This document shows, piece after piece, positions 1 to 6,839 of a stretch of 7,744 nt of DNA. The notes under the pieces were generated by a model, which did no database searches, had not been told where the DNA came from, and worked only from the letters and a program-made list of their open reading frames with translations. Positions within the stretch are counted from its first letter, which is position 1. Each line of letters begins with the position of its first letter. The translations under genes were made by a program, and so were the position numbers. This stretch comes from Bacillota bacterium (lineage in GTDB: Bacteria > Bacillota > Clostridia > Oscillospirales > Ruminococcaceae), in the NCBI GenBank assembly GCA_023456995.1, contig JAEWNU010000063.1, positions 1 to 7,744 of the forward strand, read 5' to 3'.

Positions 1-354
1 GACCCGGACTTTGCAAAAGAGCTGACGGAATACGCATGGAAGGGTAACGTGCGCGAGCTGCGAAATGTCTTGGAGCGCTGTGCGCTGTTTTGCGAAGGCG
101 ACGTTTTGAACAGGGCAATTTCCCTTGATGAACCGGCCTCTTTGCAGCAGCCCTTAAAGGGCGATTTAAACCAAATCGCGGAAGTAAGCGCGCCGGATTT
201 TGGCGAAGAGGGCATCAACCTGCCTAAGGTACTGGAACGCATTGAACGTGACTGTATTGACCGGGCGCTAAAAATCAGCGGTAACAATTACTCAAAAGCC
301 GCGGAGCTTTTGGGTATTACACGCTTTTCGCTTCGCCGAAAACTCGAACAATAA
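1..354 (+). CDS. Sigma-54-dependent transcriptional activator, C-terminal fragment (5' end outside window)
   Basis: The reading frame is open from base 1, so only the last 117 residues are present. The start of the fragment carries W-K-GNVREL (residues 13-20), the hallmark of the C-terminal end of the AAA+ domain of sigma-54 enhancer-binding proteins. After a linker of about 55 residues, a Fis-type helix-turn-helix follows at roughly 85-117 (DRALKISGNNYSKAAELLGI, then an RRKL ending), the usual UAS-binding domain of this family. These proteins bind 80-200 bp upstream and use ATP hydrolysis to open sigma-54 polymerase complexes. The sensory domain, which would show the inducer, lies outside the window. 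A sigma-54 promoter about 1.5 kb downstream, before pxpA, makes that operon a plausible target; this is inference. No clear terminator follows the gene. Family assignment is secure, target and signal are not. Confidence 0.93.
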   Translation, partial: DPDFAKELTEYAWKGNVRELRNVLERCALFCEGDVLNRAISLDEPASLQQPLKGDLNQIAEVSAPDFGEEGINLPKVLERIERDCIDRALKISGNNYSKAAELLGITRFSLRRKLEQ

Positions 355-421
355 TAGAACTTAAGTATTTTCAAATATTTTATAACAGCGCGACCAAAAT
401 TCTTGTATTTTACGCAACCTA

Positions 422-450
422 TTGCCGTGCTATAAACGAAATGTTAATAT
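422..450 (+). promoter_or_regulatory. Possible sigma-A promoter for the exported protein gene
   Basis: TTGCCG (422-427) and TAATAT (445-450) are separated by 17 bases, an acceptable vegetative -35/-10 pair in an AT-rich gap, about 60 bases before the start codon at 516. An alternative is TTTACG (409-414) with TATAAA (431-436), 16 bases apart. Neither is close to consensus, so this is a candidate only. Confidence 0.35.
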
Positions 451-515
451 TATGATGACATCTCCCTTTAAATGGTATATCGTTGACATCATAAAATTAG
501 CTTGGAGGACGAAAA

Positions 516-1616
516 ATGAAAAAATCACTCCGCATAATTCTTGCAATGACAATGATGGTTGCTATGGCGTCTGTGTCGTTAGCGGCTCCAATTGTAGATT
601 TCTTTTCGACCGGAGGTATTCTCTATGCCTCCGAAAGCAGCATGGACGGAGTGCCGAAATATATTTGCCGGCCTAAAGAAAGCGTCAATCGACTAAGCGA
701 TTATTCTGTGGAAGCCAAACCTGCAGAATACGGCTCCATCGTTTATTTTAAGCTGACGTATGCCGGGGACACCTGGGAGAATTCCCAAGAGTATGGCTCG
801 GAGAATTTTTCTCTGGACATGATTCGCAATATAAACATTAAGACCGAGTGGGAACAGGGCGGCGACCTTGTCGAATCGGTTGACGTGACTCTTCTAAAAA
901 ATGAGAGTGGCGCAGGAAACCTGACTTATTTTCCGGCTGTGGTCATCAAGCTCAAGGACAGCACCGCAACCAGCGCCGCGGAGGTTATAGGCACCATTAC
1001 ACTAAATAAACGCCAGGGTAAACAGGAATACCGTATCAAGGATGCTAAGATTCCGGTGCAGTTTTCCGTGAACTACTACTTTAATTATAAGCTTTCCTAT
1101 GATGAAGCCAAGCCGTTCATCATTGACCATGATCAGCAGTTTATTTACCCCGGAGATCCGTACCTGCTGAAATTTAATTATGATGACGAGGTGGAGCTTT
1201 CCTTTGGTCGTGACCCTAGCGAAGGTACCTTTACTGTCGACGTATCAGGTCAGGGCAAGGTGCTGTTGCTGTTTGATACCGTTCCCAATGCGGCGGTTGA
1301 AGCAGCCAACCCCAATGCAAATATGATCTTCTTCGGCTTTAACCACGTAAAATTCAACCGCACCGGTGAGCTTTTCTATGAAACCGAAACCGGCAAATAT
1401 ATCTATGAGCTCGTCGACGGTATGCCTGTAGAAATTGCGGGTGCTAAATACGACGAAGCCGACGGAGGTTTCCGCCTTCACACCCATGTGCTTGGCAATT
1501 ATGTTATTTCAGATATCCCGCTGCTTGCGCCCGACCCCGAAGCAGCAAAAGCTGCTGAGCTTTCCTGCGTTTCCCGCCATAACCCCGTGGCACGTAAATA
1601 CTCCTCCCGGCGTTAA
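516..1616 (+). CDS. Unrecognised exported protein with signal peptide
   Basis: I do not recognise this 366-residue protein. The start is well set: GGAGG at 504-508 lies seven bases before the ATG. The N-terminus is a typical Sec signal peptide: basic residues (MKKSLR), a hydrophobic core at about 7-20 and an SLA-A cleavage site near 23/24. There is no lipobox cysteine at the cleavage site, so it is probably secreted or wall-associated, not a lipoprotein. The remainder is rich in Tyr, Phe, Asp and Glu with alternating hydrophobic residues, suggesting beta-sandwich-like structure; no catalytic motif or C-terminal membrane anchor was seen. The last ~15 residues (SRHNPVARKYSSRR) look unlike the rest, and the overlapping +1 frame ends in HVNTPPGVKI, so a late frameshift is possible but unproven. 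It has its own terminator at 1641-1678, and nothing in the sequence ties it to the downstream operon. Confidence 0.85.
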   Translation: MKKSLRIILAMTMMVAMASVSLAAPIVDFFSTGGILYASESSMDGVPKYICRPKESVNRLSDYSVEAKPAEYGSIVYFKLTYAGDTWENSQEYGSENFSLDMIRNINIKTEWEQGGDLVESVDVTLLKNESGAGNLTYFPAVVIKLKDSTATSAAEVIGTITLNKRQGKQEYRIKDAKIPVQFSVNYYFNYKLSYDEAKPFIIDHDQQFIYPGDPYLLKFNYDDEVELSFGRDPSEGTFTVDVSGQGKVLLLFDTVPNAAVEAANPNANMIFFGFNHVKFNRTGELFYETETGKYIYELVDGMPVEIAGAKYDEADGGFRLHTHVLGNYVISDIPLLAPDPEAAKAAELSCVSRHNPVARKYSSRR

Positions 1617-1640
1617 GATTTAAAACTAAAAAGTTTTGCA

Positions 1641-1678
1641 ATAAAACCGTCGCAGCAATTATGCTGCGACGGTTTTAT
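1641..1678 (+). terminator. Rho-independent terminator after the exported protein gene
   Basis: A perfect 17-bp inverted repeat (1641-1657 with 1662-1678) with an ATTA loop. The GC-rich core (CCGTCGCAGCA) is flanked by AAAA on the left and TTTT on the right, so it could work in both directions. It separates the exported protein gene from the 5-oxoproline operon, which therefore needs its own promoter. Confidence 0.88.
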
Positions 1679-1696
1679 GCATTAGCGCCGTTGCAC

Positions 1697-1747
1697 AACT
1701 GTGCGATTTCGCACAGTTCACCCGTGCACAGACGCACAGGCGCACAG
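1697..1747 (+). promoter_or_regulatory. Palindrome and GCACAG half-site cluster, candidate enhancer (UAS) for a sigma-54 activator
   Basis: A perfect dyad with 10-base arms, AACTGTGCGA (1697-1706) and TCGCACAGTT (1709-1718), has a two-base centre. The half-site GCACAG recurs in direct orientation at 1711, 1726, 1734 and 1742; the last three are eight bases apart. TTGCACAA at 1691-1698 adds a second overlapping imperfect dyad. The cluster lies beyond the preceding terminator, and its centre is about 165 bases before the expected start of the sigma-54 transcript, the usual distance for an enhancer-binding protein. The Fis-type activator at 1-354 is the obvious candidate ligand. The repeats are read directly; their function is inferred. 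Confidence 0.55.
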
Positions 1748-1844
1748 TCAGAGAGAATGCAGCTTGTACAAACAACCTATTTGACTGTTGTGAAAGGTGC
1801 GGTGAAATTTCGGCAAAAAGTGCCACAAACCACTTGAGATACAG

Positions 1845-1861
1845 TTGGCATCATAATTGCA
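1845..1861 (+). promoter_or_regulatory. Sigma-54 (-24/-12) promoter of the pxpA operon
   Basis: TTGGCATCATAATTGCA matches the sigma-54 consensus TTGGCACG-N4-TTGCA. The invariant GG (1847-1848) and GC (1859-1860) are exactly 10 bases apart; the only differences in the conserved part are T and C at the seventh and eighth positions. The predicted transcript start is near 1872, giving a leader of about 29 bases to the pxpA ATG. No good -35/-10 pair was seen close by. The sigma-54 activator in the same window supports the call. Confidence 0.8.
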
Positions 1862-1900
1862 TTAATAATAGACAAGAAAAAATTTAAAGGGGGAAATTTT

Positions 1901-2665
1901 ATGTACAAGGTAGACCTCAACAGCGACCTTGGCGAAAGCTTTGGCGCCTATACTATCGGCATGGATGCCGAAATCCTTAAATATGTCTCTTCGGCCAACG
2001 TGGCGTGCGGCTGGCACGCCGGCGACGCCGTCGTGATGGAGCAAACTGTTGCCGATGCTGCAAAAGCGGGCACCGCAGTAGGCGCACACCCCGGATTTCC
2101 GGATCTGATGGGCTTTGGCCGCCGCAATATGGTGGTGACACCTGCCGAAGCAAAGGCCTACATCAAATATCAGCTTGGTGCTCTGATGGCTTTTACCAAG
2201 GCAAAGGGCATCCAGATGCAGCATGTTAAACCCCACGGCGCGCTTTATAACATGGCCGCAGTGGATGAGGCGCTAGCAGAAGCCATCTGCCAGGGTGTTT
2301 ACGAGGTGGACCCCACTATCATATTACTCGGGCTGGCTAACAGCAAAATGATTTCAGCCGCTGAAAAAATTGGGCTGCGCGCCGCTTCCGAAGTGTTTGC
2401 CGACCGTGCCTATAACGACGACGGTACGCTCGTATCAAGAAAGCTGCCTGGCTCCGTCATCCACGACAAGGAGATTGCCATCGCCAGAACGGTACAGATG
2501 GTAACGCAGGGTACGGTGGAAACAGCGACCGGCAAAATCATCAACATCAAGGCCGATTCCATCTGCGTGCACGGTGACAACCCCAGCGCTTTGGAATTTG
2601 TTAAGAACATCCGCGAAACGCTGGAGAAGAACGGCGTGACCATCTGCAACTTAACCCAGCTTTAA
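1901..2665 (+). CDS. pxpA: 5-oxoprolinase subunit A (LamB/YcsF family)
   Basis: This is a subunit of the PxpABC 5-oxoprolinase, which in the cytoplasm converts 5-oxoproline, ATP and water to L-glutamate, ADP and phosphate. At 254 residues it has the normal family length. Signature blocks run in order: [10 protein letters not shown] (4-13), [11 protein letters not shown] (32-42), [15 protein letters not shown] (61-75), [10 protein letters not shown] (108-117), [12 protein letters not shown] (164-175) and ICVHGDN (221-227). The conserved Asp and His residues in these blocks (D5, D9, H39, H63, H112, H224) fit a metal-dependent hydrolase-like active site of the YcsF fold. AAAGGGGG at 1886-1893 sits seven bases before the ATG. 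It is the first gene after the sigma-54 promoter and is separated from its partner subunits pxpB and pxpC by the carrier gene. Identification is very secure. Confidence 0.97.
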   Translation: MYKVDLNSDLGESFGAYTIGMDAEILKYVSSANVACGWHAGDAVVMEQTVADAAKAGTAVGAHPGFPDLMGFGRRNMVVTPAEAKAYIKYQLGALMAFTKAKGIQMQHVKPHGALYNMAAVDEALAEAICQGVYEVDPTIILLGLANSKMISAAEKIGLRAASEVFADRAYNDDGTLVSRKLPGSVIHDKEIAIARTVQMVTQGTVETATGKIINIKADSICVHGDNPSALEFVKNIRETLEKNGVTICNLTQL

Positions 2666-2767
2666 ATTGTACCGTAGGGTTTGACGGCAAGGCAACACCC
2701 ACTTTACCGGCAAACTAAACCACAAGATAACGCTGACTTAAACCATATCCAATCTCGGGTATCAAAA

Positions 2768-2814
2768 CAAAGGCTGCCCCTTTGCACACTGGATGCGGTC
2801 GCGTTATCGAGACC
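2768..2814 (+). other. Small hairpins in the pxpA-ycsG spacer
   Basis: The 177-base gap between pxpA and the carrier gene is long for this operon. It holds CAAAGG-CTGCC-CCTTTG (2768-2784, six perfect pairs) and GGTC...GACC (2797-2814, with two further inner pairs), both just before the AGGAGGA ribosome site at 2827. Neither is followed by a U-run, so they are not classical terminators. They may affect RNA stability or translation, or may be chance. Confidence 0.25.
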
Positions 2815-2842
2815 AAAATGTTATATAGGAGGAAAAATTGTT

Positions 2843-4096
2843 ATGAGTAGCCAAGAAAACCGAAACACAACTTCCCCCGCCAAGCCTGACAAAAAGAATG
2901 CCGCCGTCCTGATAGGTGCCGCCTTTTTGATGGCAACCTCTGCTATCGGCCCCGGATTTTTAACTCAGACGACTATGTTTACCTCGCAATACATGGCCTC
3001 GTTCGCCACCGTTATCCTTTGCACCATCATTTTGGATATCACCACACAGGTCAATGTCTGGCGCATCATCGGCGTTTCCGGTATGCGCGGGCAGGACGTG
3101 GCCAACAAGGTGCTGCCGGGACTAGGCTATTTTATCGCGTTCCTTGTTGCACTGGGCGGTTTGGCCTTTAACATTGGCAACGTCGGCGGCGTTTCACTGG
3201 GTCTTAACGCAATGCTTGGCATCCCGACAAAAGCGGGCTGTGTCATTGCCGGTGTACTCGCTATTACAATTTTCCTTTCCAAAGATGCCAAAAAAGGCAT
3301 GGATACTGCAACAAAGGTACTCGGCGCGATTATTCTTGTGACGATCTTATTTGTGGCTATCAGTTCTAAACCCCCCGTTGGTCAGGTGGCAGCCAAAATT
3401 TTTGCCCCTGATGAGCCTATGGCACTGCTCTTCCCGATGATCACGCTGCTTGGCGGTTCCTGCGGCGGTTACATCACGTTCTCGGGTGCGCACAGACTGC
3501 TTGACGCTGGTATTTCCGGCAAAGATAACCTTAACCAGATTCAACGCTCGGTCACGACCGGCATCGCAGTTTCGGGCACGGTTCGAATTCTGCTGTTCCT
3601 CGCCGTGTTTGGCGTTTGCGCCGCCGGTGGTGCTGATGCTATCGGCAAAATCGGTGCTGCTTCCAACCCCGCAGCCGAAGCTTTCCGCCTGGCTGCTGGC
3701 GAAATTGGCTACCGCCTCTTCGGCGTCGCGCTGTTCGCCGCGGGTACCACTTCGGTCATCGGCGCAGCGTTCACCTCTGTTTCGTTCCTCAAGACATTGC
3801 ACCCCTTTATTGCGAAGAATGAAAAGTGGTTTATCGTTGGATTCATCGCCTTCTCTACCCTCATCATGGTTATCCTTGGCGGAGCCAAAACGCTGCTGGT
3901 GGCAGCCGGTTCGCTCAACGGCCTTATCCTGCCTGTAACCCTCGGCACAATGCTGTTGGCTTCCCGTAACAAAGCAATTGTCGGCGAGGACTATAAGCAT
4001 CCGACCTGGCTGATTGTCGCTGGTATCATCGTCGTATTACTCACCGGTTATGTCGGTATTAAGGCAGTGCCCAAGCTTTTAACCATCTTCGGATAA
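2843..4096 (+). CDS. ycsG: YcsG-like NRAMP-family membrane carrier lacking the canonical metal-site motifs
   Basis: A 417-residue integral membrane protein with about eleven hydrophobic segments and the LeuT-type fold expected for the NRAMP family. It resembles YcsG of the Bacillus subtilis ycsFGI-kip operon. After a short polar N-terminus, the first segment reads ATSAIGPGFLTQTTMFTSQ (31-49), with the family GPGF motif at 36-39. The DPGN motif that holds the metal ion in true NRAMP transporters is absent. The sixth segment has GGSCGGYITFSGAHR (204-218) in place of the MPH-type motif. The substrate is thus unlikely to be Mn2+ or Fe2+ bound in the usual way; operon position suggests uptake of 5-oxoproline or a related compound, as inference. 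I chose ATG 2843 because AGGAGGA (2827-2833) precedes it and the family N-terminus fits. The frame stays open upstream to 2681, but that stretch is polar and unlike a transporter. Confidence 0.9.
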   Translation: MSSQENRNTTSPAKPDKKNAAVLIGAAFLMATSAIGPGFLTQTTMFTSQYMASFATVILCTIILDITTQVNVWRIIGVSGMRGQDVANKVLPGLGYFIAFLVALGGLAFNIGNVGGVSLGLNAMLGIPTKAGCVIAGVLAITIFLSKDAKKGMDTATKVLGAIILVTILFVAISSKPPVGQVAAKIFAPDEPMALLFPMITLLGGSCGGYITFSGAHRLLDAGISGKDNLNQIQRSVTTGIAVSGTVRILLFLAVFGVCAAGGADAIGKIGAASNPAAEAFRLAAGEIGYRLFGVALFAAGTTSVIGAAFTSVSFLKTLHPFIAKNEKWFIVGFIAFSTLIMVILGGAKTLLVAAGSLNGLILPVTLGTMLLASRNKAIVGEDYKHPTWLIVAGIIVVLLTGYVGIKAVPKLLTIFG

Positions 4097-4105
4097 AGCA
4101 CTACT

Positions 4106-4144
4106 GCGGGTGCGCTGCTGAACTGATATCGGTGGCGCACCTGC
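4106..4144 (+). other. Intercistronic hairpin between ycsG and pxpB
   Basis: GCGGGTGCGC (4106-4115) pairs with GCGCACCTGC (4135-4144) over ten base pairs, one of them G-U, around a 19-base loop. There is no U-run after it, and the pxpB ribosome site (AAGGAGG, 4157-4163) begins 12 bases later. It could protect the 3' end of the upstream message, mark a processing site or give partial attenuation between the carrier and enzyme genes. The structure is read from the sequence; its role is a guess. Confidence 0.45.
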
Positions 4145-4172
4145 CAAAACAGGAACAAGGAGGCTTTAAGTG

Positions 4173-4901
4173 ATGCAGGATGTTCGTTTTTTAATGACCG
4201 GCGACACCTCGATTCTGGTGGAGTTCGGTAACGAAATCAGCACAGAAATCAACGCGCGCATCCGCGCCTTTAATATCGCGTTGGAAAAGAAAGGCGTGCC
4301 CGGCATTGTCGAGACAGTACCAACCTACCGCTCGCTAACCGTGCATTATCGTCCAGAGGTTATTCGTTACGAAAAATTGCGCGAAACGCTGCATGGGTTG
4401 CTGGGCAGCTTGGATGAAGTAGAAATTCCGCCCGCCTCAGTGGTGGAAATCCCCGTATTGTACGGCGGCGAGATGGGACCAGATCTCGGTTTTGTGGCCG
4501 AGCACAACAAAAAAACAGTTGAGGAAGTCATCAAAATCCACAGCGAACCGGAATATCTGATCTACATGCTGGGCTTCACCCCGGGTTTCCCCTATATGGG
4601 CGGCATGAGCGCCGAAATTGCTACGCCCCGCCTCACAAGCCCCCGTGTTAAAATCCCGGGAGGCTCGGTAGGCATCGCGGGCAGCCAGACTGGCGTTTAT
4701 CCAATCGACTCCCCCGGCGGCTGGCAATTGATCGGCAGAACGCCGTTAAAACTTTACGACGCGCAGCGTGAAACGCCAATACTTTTGCAGGCAGGGCAAT
4801 ACGTTAAATATCGCCCGATAGACCAGGCCGAGTTTGACGATATTGCTGCAAAGGTTGCCAACGGCAGCTATGTCGTCAAAACATACAGCAAGGAGGGTTA
4901 A
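4173..4901 (+). CDS. pxpB: 5-oxoprolinase subunit B (KipI family)
   Basis: This subunit works with PxpA and PxpC in ATP-dependent opening of 5-oxoproline. The 242-residue product has the normal length and blocks of the KipI/allophanate-hydrolase subunit 1 family: GDTSILVEFG (10-19), VPTYRSLTVHY in the N-terminal domain, FTPGFPYMGGM (135-145), and the long conserved stretch PRVKIPGGSVGIAG (157-170) followed by QTGVYPIDSPGGW (172-184). Start choice: GTG at 4170 and ATG at 4173 are adjacent and in frame. AAGGAGG ends at 4163, giving gaps of six and nine bases; I prefer the ATG, but either is possible. The stop is two bases before pxpC, showing tight coupling. In B. subtilis the homologue KipI also inhibits the sporulation kinase KinA; nothing here shows that role is shared. 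Confidence 0.95.
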   Translation: MQDVRFLMTGDTSILVEFGNEISTEINARIRAFNIALEKKGVPGIVETVPTYRSLTVHYRPEVIRYEKLRETLHGLLGSLDEVEIPPASVVEIPVLYGGEMGPDLGFVAEHNKKTVEEVIKIHSEPEYLIYMLGFTPGFPYMGGMSAEIATPRLTSPRVKIPGGSVGIAGSQTGVYPIDSPGGWQLIGRTPLKLYDAQRETPILLQAGQYVKYRPIDQAEFDDIAAKVANGSYVVKTYSKEG

Positions 4902-4903
4902 TT

Positions 4904-5929
4904 ATGGGCATGACGATTCTTAGCGGTGGCTTTTTGACCACCGTACAGGATGCGGGGCGCGTTGGCTATCAACAATATGGCGTGCCCGTTTCAGGCGTTA
5001 TGGATCCCCGTTCCTTCGCAATTGCCAATATTCTTGTAGGGAACGAGAAGGATGAGGCAGCGCTTGAAATTACCATGATGGGCCCCAATATCACCTTTGA
5101 CGAGGCCAACATCATCGCGGTAACCGGCGGCAATCTTTCACCCGCGTTAAACGGCTCACCGTTGCCCATGTACCGCGCAGTAGCGGTCAAGCCGGGCGAT
5201 AAGCTCACGTTTGGCATGCAGGTTTCGGGCTGCCGCGCCTACCTCGCTGTGGCGGGCGGTTTTGACATTGAACCGGTCATGGGCAGCCGCTCGACTTACC
5301 TCAAGGCGCAAATAGGCGGCGTGGAAGGCCGAAAACTGGGCAAGGAAGATCGCCTGGCTTTCAGAGCGCCTAAAACCGACCTGCCAAATCTGGTACAGGG
5401 ACGTTTTGTTCCGCCGGAAGATTTCACCGCTACGCACAAGACGCTGCGGGTCGTGATGGGGCCACAGGATGACGCTTTCACCGAAAAGGGTATCAAAACC
5501 TTTTTGGGCGCAACCTATTCAGTGACCAACCAGTTTGACCGCATGGGCTGCCGCCTGGAAGGCGAGGTCGTTGAGCACATCAAAGGCGGCGACATCATCT
5601 CAGACGGCATCTCAATGGGCGCTGTGCAGATTCCGAGCGCGGGCCAGCCTATCATCATGCTGGCTGACCGCCAAACTACCGGCGGCTATACAAAAATCGC
5701 CAACGTCATTACGGCAGATTTCCCGCTGATTGCGCAGTGCAAATTCGGTGATACGGTACGCTTTAAGGCCGTGACCGTTACCGAGGCACAGGATATTTAC
5801 CTCTCAAACCTTCGGCGCCTTGACGCAATTCGCACCGATCTTGATCTGGTGCAGACAACGCCCGGGCCGTGGGAATTTACCGTTAATGTCAGTGGAACCG
5901 ACTACCGCTGTCGTGTGACTCCGCGCTAA
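4904..5929 (+). CDS. pxpC: 5-oxoprolinase subunit C (KipA family, biotin-dependent carboxyltransferase-like)
   Basis: Third subunit of the 5-oxoprolinase. The 341-residue protein belongs to the KipA/allophanate-hydrolase subunit 2 family, related to the C-terminal part of urea amidolyase. It opens with GGFLTTVQDAGRVGYQQYGV (8-27) followed by SGVMDPRSFAIAN, the family N-terminal signature. Later come YLAVAGGFD and VMGSRSTYLKAQIGG in the middle, DRMGCRLEG (212-220) and ILADRQTTGGYTKIANV (251-267). The family has a cyclophilin-like fold, and PxpB and PxpC act together. AGGAGGG at 4891-4897 overlaps the end of pxpB, and the two-base gap suggests translational coupling and balanced subunit amounts. 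No truncation or missing motif was seen. Confidence 0.96.
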   Translation: MGMTILSGGFLTTVQDAGRVGYQQYGVPVSGVMDPRSFAIANILVGNEKDEAALEITMMGPNITFDEANIIAVTGGNLSPALNGSPLPMYRAVAVKPGDKLTFGMQVSGCRAYLAVAGGFDIEPVMGSRSTYLKAQIGGVEGRKLGKEDRLAFRAPKTDLPNLVQGRFVPPEDFTATHKTLRVVMGPQDDAFTEKGIKTFLGATYSVTNQFDRMGCRLEGEVVEHIKGGDIISDGISMGAVQIPSAGQPIIMLADRQTTGGYTKIANVITADFPLIAQCKFGDTVRFKAVTVTEAQDIYLSNLRRLDAIRTDLDLVQTTPGPWEFTVNVSGTDYRCRVTPR

Positions 5930-5954
5930 ATAAATAACAGAAAGGAAGACGGGT

Positions 5955-6779
5955 ATGGCACGCTATGACATCACCCCGTATATTCATATGAGCCCCGCCG
6001 AGGTGCGCCAGAAAATACGCGCAGGCGAGATCACCTTCCCCACGGCAGGCATGTGCGCGGGCTATGCGCAGGCAAACCTTGTTATTCTGCCCGCAGACTA
6101 TGCTGCGGATTTTAAGGAATACGCCGCCAGAAATCCTTTCCCCTGCCCTGTTCTGGAGATCATCGAGGGTACGCCTGAAACCCACGCCATGGGTGCGGGC
6201 GGCAATATTGTCACCGATATTCCGGAATATTTCATCTACCGCAACGGCGTATTTTCTGAGCGCGTCAATGATGCCTCGGCTTTCTGGCAGGAAGGCTTCG
6301 TCGGATTCTTAATCGGGTGCAGCTTTTCGTTTGAAGAGGCGCTGATCAAGGCGGGTATCGAGGTGCGGCATATTGCCACCGGCCGCAACGTGCCGATGTA
6401 CAAAACTAATATCCAAACGGTCAAGGCCGGCCCGTTCGAGGGCCCAATGGTGTGCAGTATGCGTCCTATGACGCCCGAAAACGCCAAACTGGCCTATGAG
6501 ATTACTCAACAGTATCCCAATGTGCATGGTGCGCCAGTACATATGGGGGACCCATCCAAAATTGGCGTTGCGGATATCATGCAGCCCGATTACGGCGAAT
6601 CGGTGGAGGTTCGGGAAGGCGAAATACCGGTGTTCTGGCCCTGTGGCGTCACCCCACAGGCCGCAATTGAAGCCGCCAAGCCCCCGATTGTGATTACCCA
6701 CTCGCCGGGGCATATGTTCATCACCGATATTAAAAATGCCGAGCTTAACGACTATTTAGAAGCACAGAAACATCAATAG
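5955..6779 (+). CDS. ycsI: YcsI-like protein, DUF1445 / D-glutamate cyclase family
   Basis: A 274-residue cytoplasmic protein of the family often labelled putative hydro-lyase. Conserved blocks are GMCAGYAQANLVILP near 32-46, GFLIGCSFSFEEAL (117-130), FWPCGVTPQ (227-235) and HSPGHMFITD (249-258); the full length fits the family. A mammalian member is a mitochondrial D-glutamate cyclase that makes 5-oxo-D-proline, and B. subtilis ycsI lies in the ycsF-ycsG-ycsI-kip operon, so a link to cyclic glutamate metabolism is likely. The bacterial reaction is not settled as far as I know, and substrate and stereochemistry cannot be read here. AAAGGA (5941-5946) lies eight bases before the ATG, and the gene begins 25 bases after pxpC. 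It is the last gene before the operon terminator. Confidence 0.93.
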   Translation: MARYDITPYIHMSPAEVRQKIRAGEITFPTAGMCAGYAQANLVILPADYAADFKEYAARNPFPCPVLEIIEGTPETHAMGAGGNIVTDIPEYFIYRNGVFSERVNDASAFWQEGFVGFLIGCSFSFEEALIKAGIEVRHIATGRNVPMYKTNIQTVKAGPFEGPMVCSMRPMTPENAKLAYEITQQYPNVHGAPVHMGDPSKIGVADIMQPDYGESVEVREGEIPVFWPCGVTPQAAIEAAKPPIVITHSPGHMFITDIKNAELNDYLEAQKHQ

Positions 6780-6802
6780 CCAGCTACTTATTACCTATAT
6801 GC

Positions 6803-6839
6803 AAACAGCCGAAGGCACAACGGAGCCTTCGGCTGTTTT
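6803..6839 (+). terminator. Rho-independent terminator of the 5-oxoproline operon
   Basis: AAACAGCCGAAGGC (6803-6816) pairs perfectly over 14 bases with 6825-6838 around an eight-base loop, and the right arm runs into TTTT. It lies 23 bases after the ycsI stop, closes the operon and insulates sigK from it. Confidence 0.9.

Noticed and set aside
483..501. TTGACATCATAA stretch resembling the sigma-54 promoter before pxpA
   Set aside because: The GG is replaced by GA and no GC lies at the required distance. As a sigma-A -35 its -10 would fall in the ribosome site.
422..676. 84-codon frame overlapping the start of the exported protein gene
   Set aside because: It overlaps the signal-peptide gene in another frame and has no ribosome site; the 516 start has GGAGG and a clear signal peptide.
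1711..1747. GCACAG repeats as a CRISPR array or decayed insertion element
   Set aside because: The repeats are six bases with two- to nine-base gaps, far too short for CRISPR, and no transposase remnant or terminal repeat is nearby.
2681..2842. In-frame upstream extension of the carrier gene giving 471 residues
   Set aside because: The added 54 residues are polar and low-similarity in look, and ATG 2843 has an AGGAGGA site and begins the expected family N-terminus.
3347..4000. Long antisense frame (217 codons) opposite the carrier gene
   Set aside because: It is a shadow of the carrier gene: polar, Cys/Arg/Gln-rich translation, no ribosome site and no family-like motif.
6309..6713. Antisense frame of 134 codons opposite ycsI
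   Set aside because: It lies fully inside a well-conserved gene, and its His/Arg-rich translation has no recognisable features.
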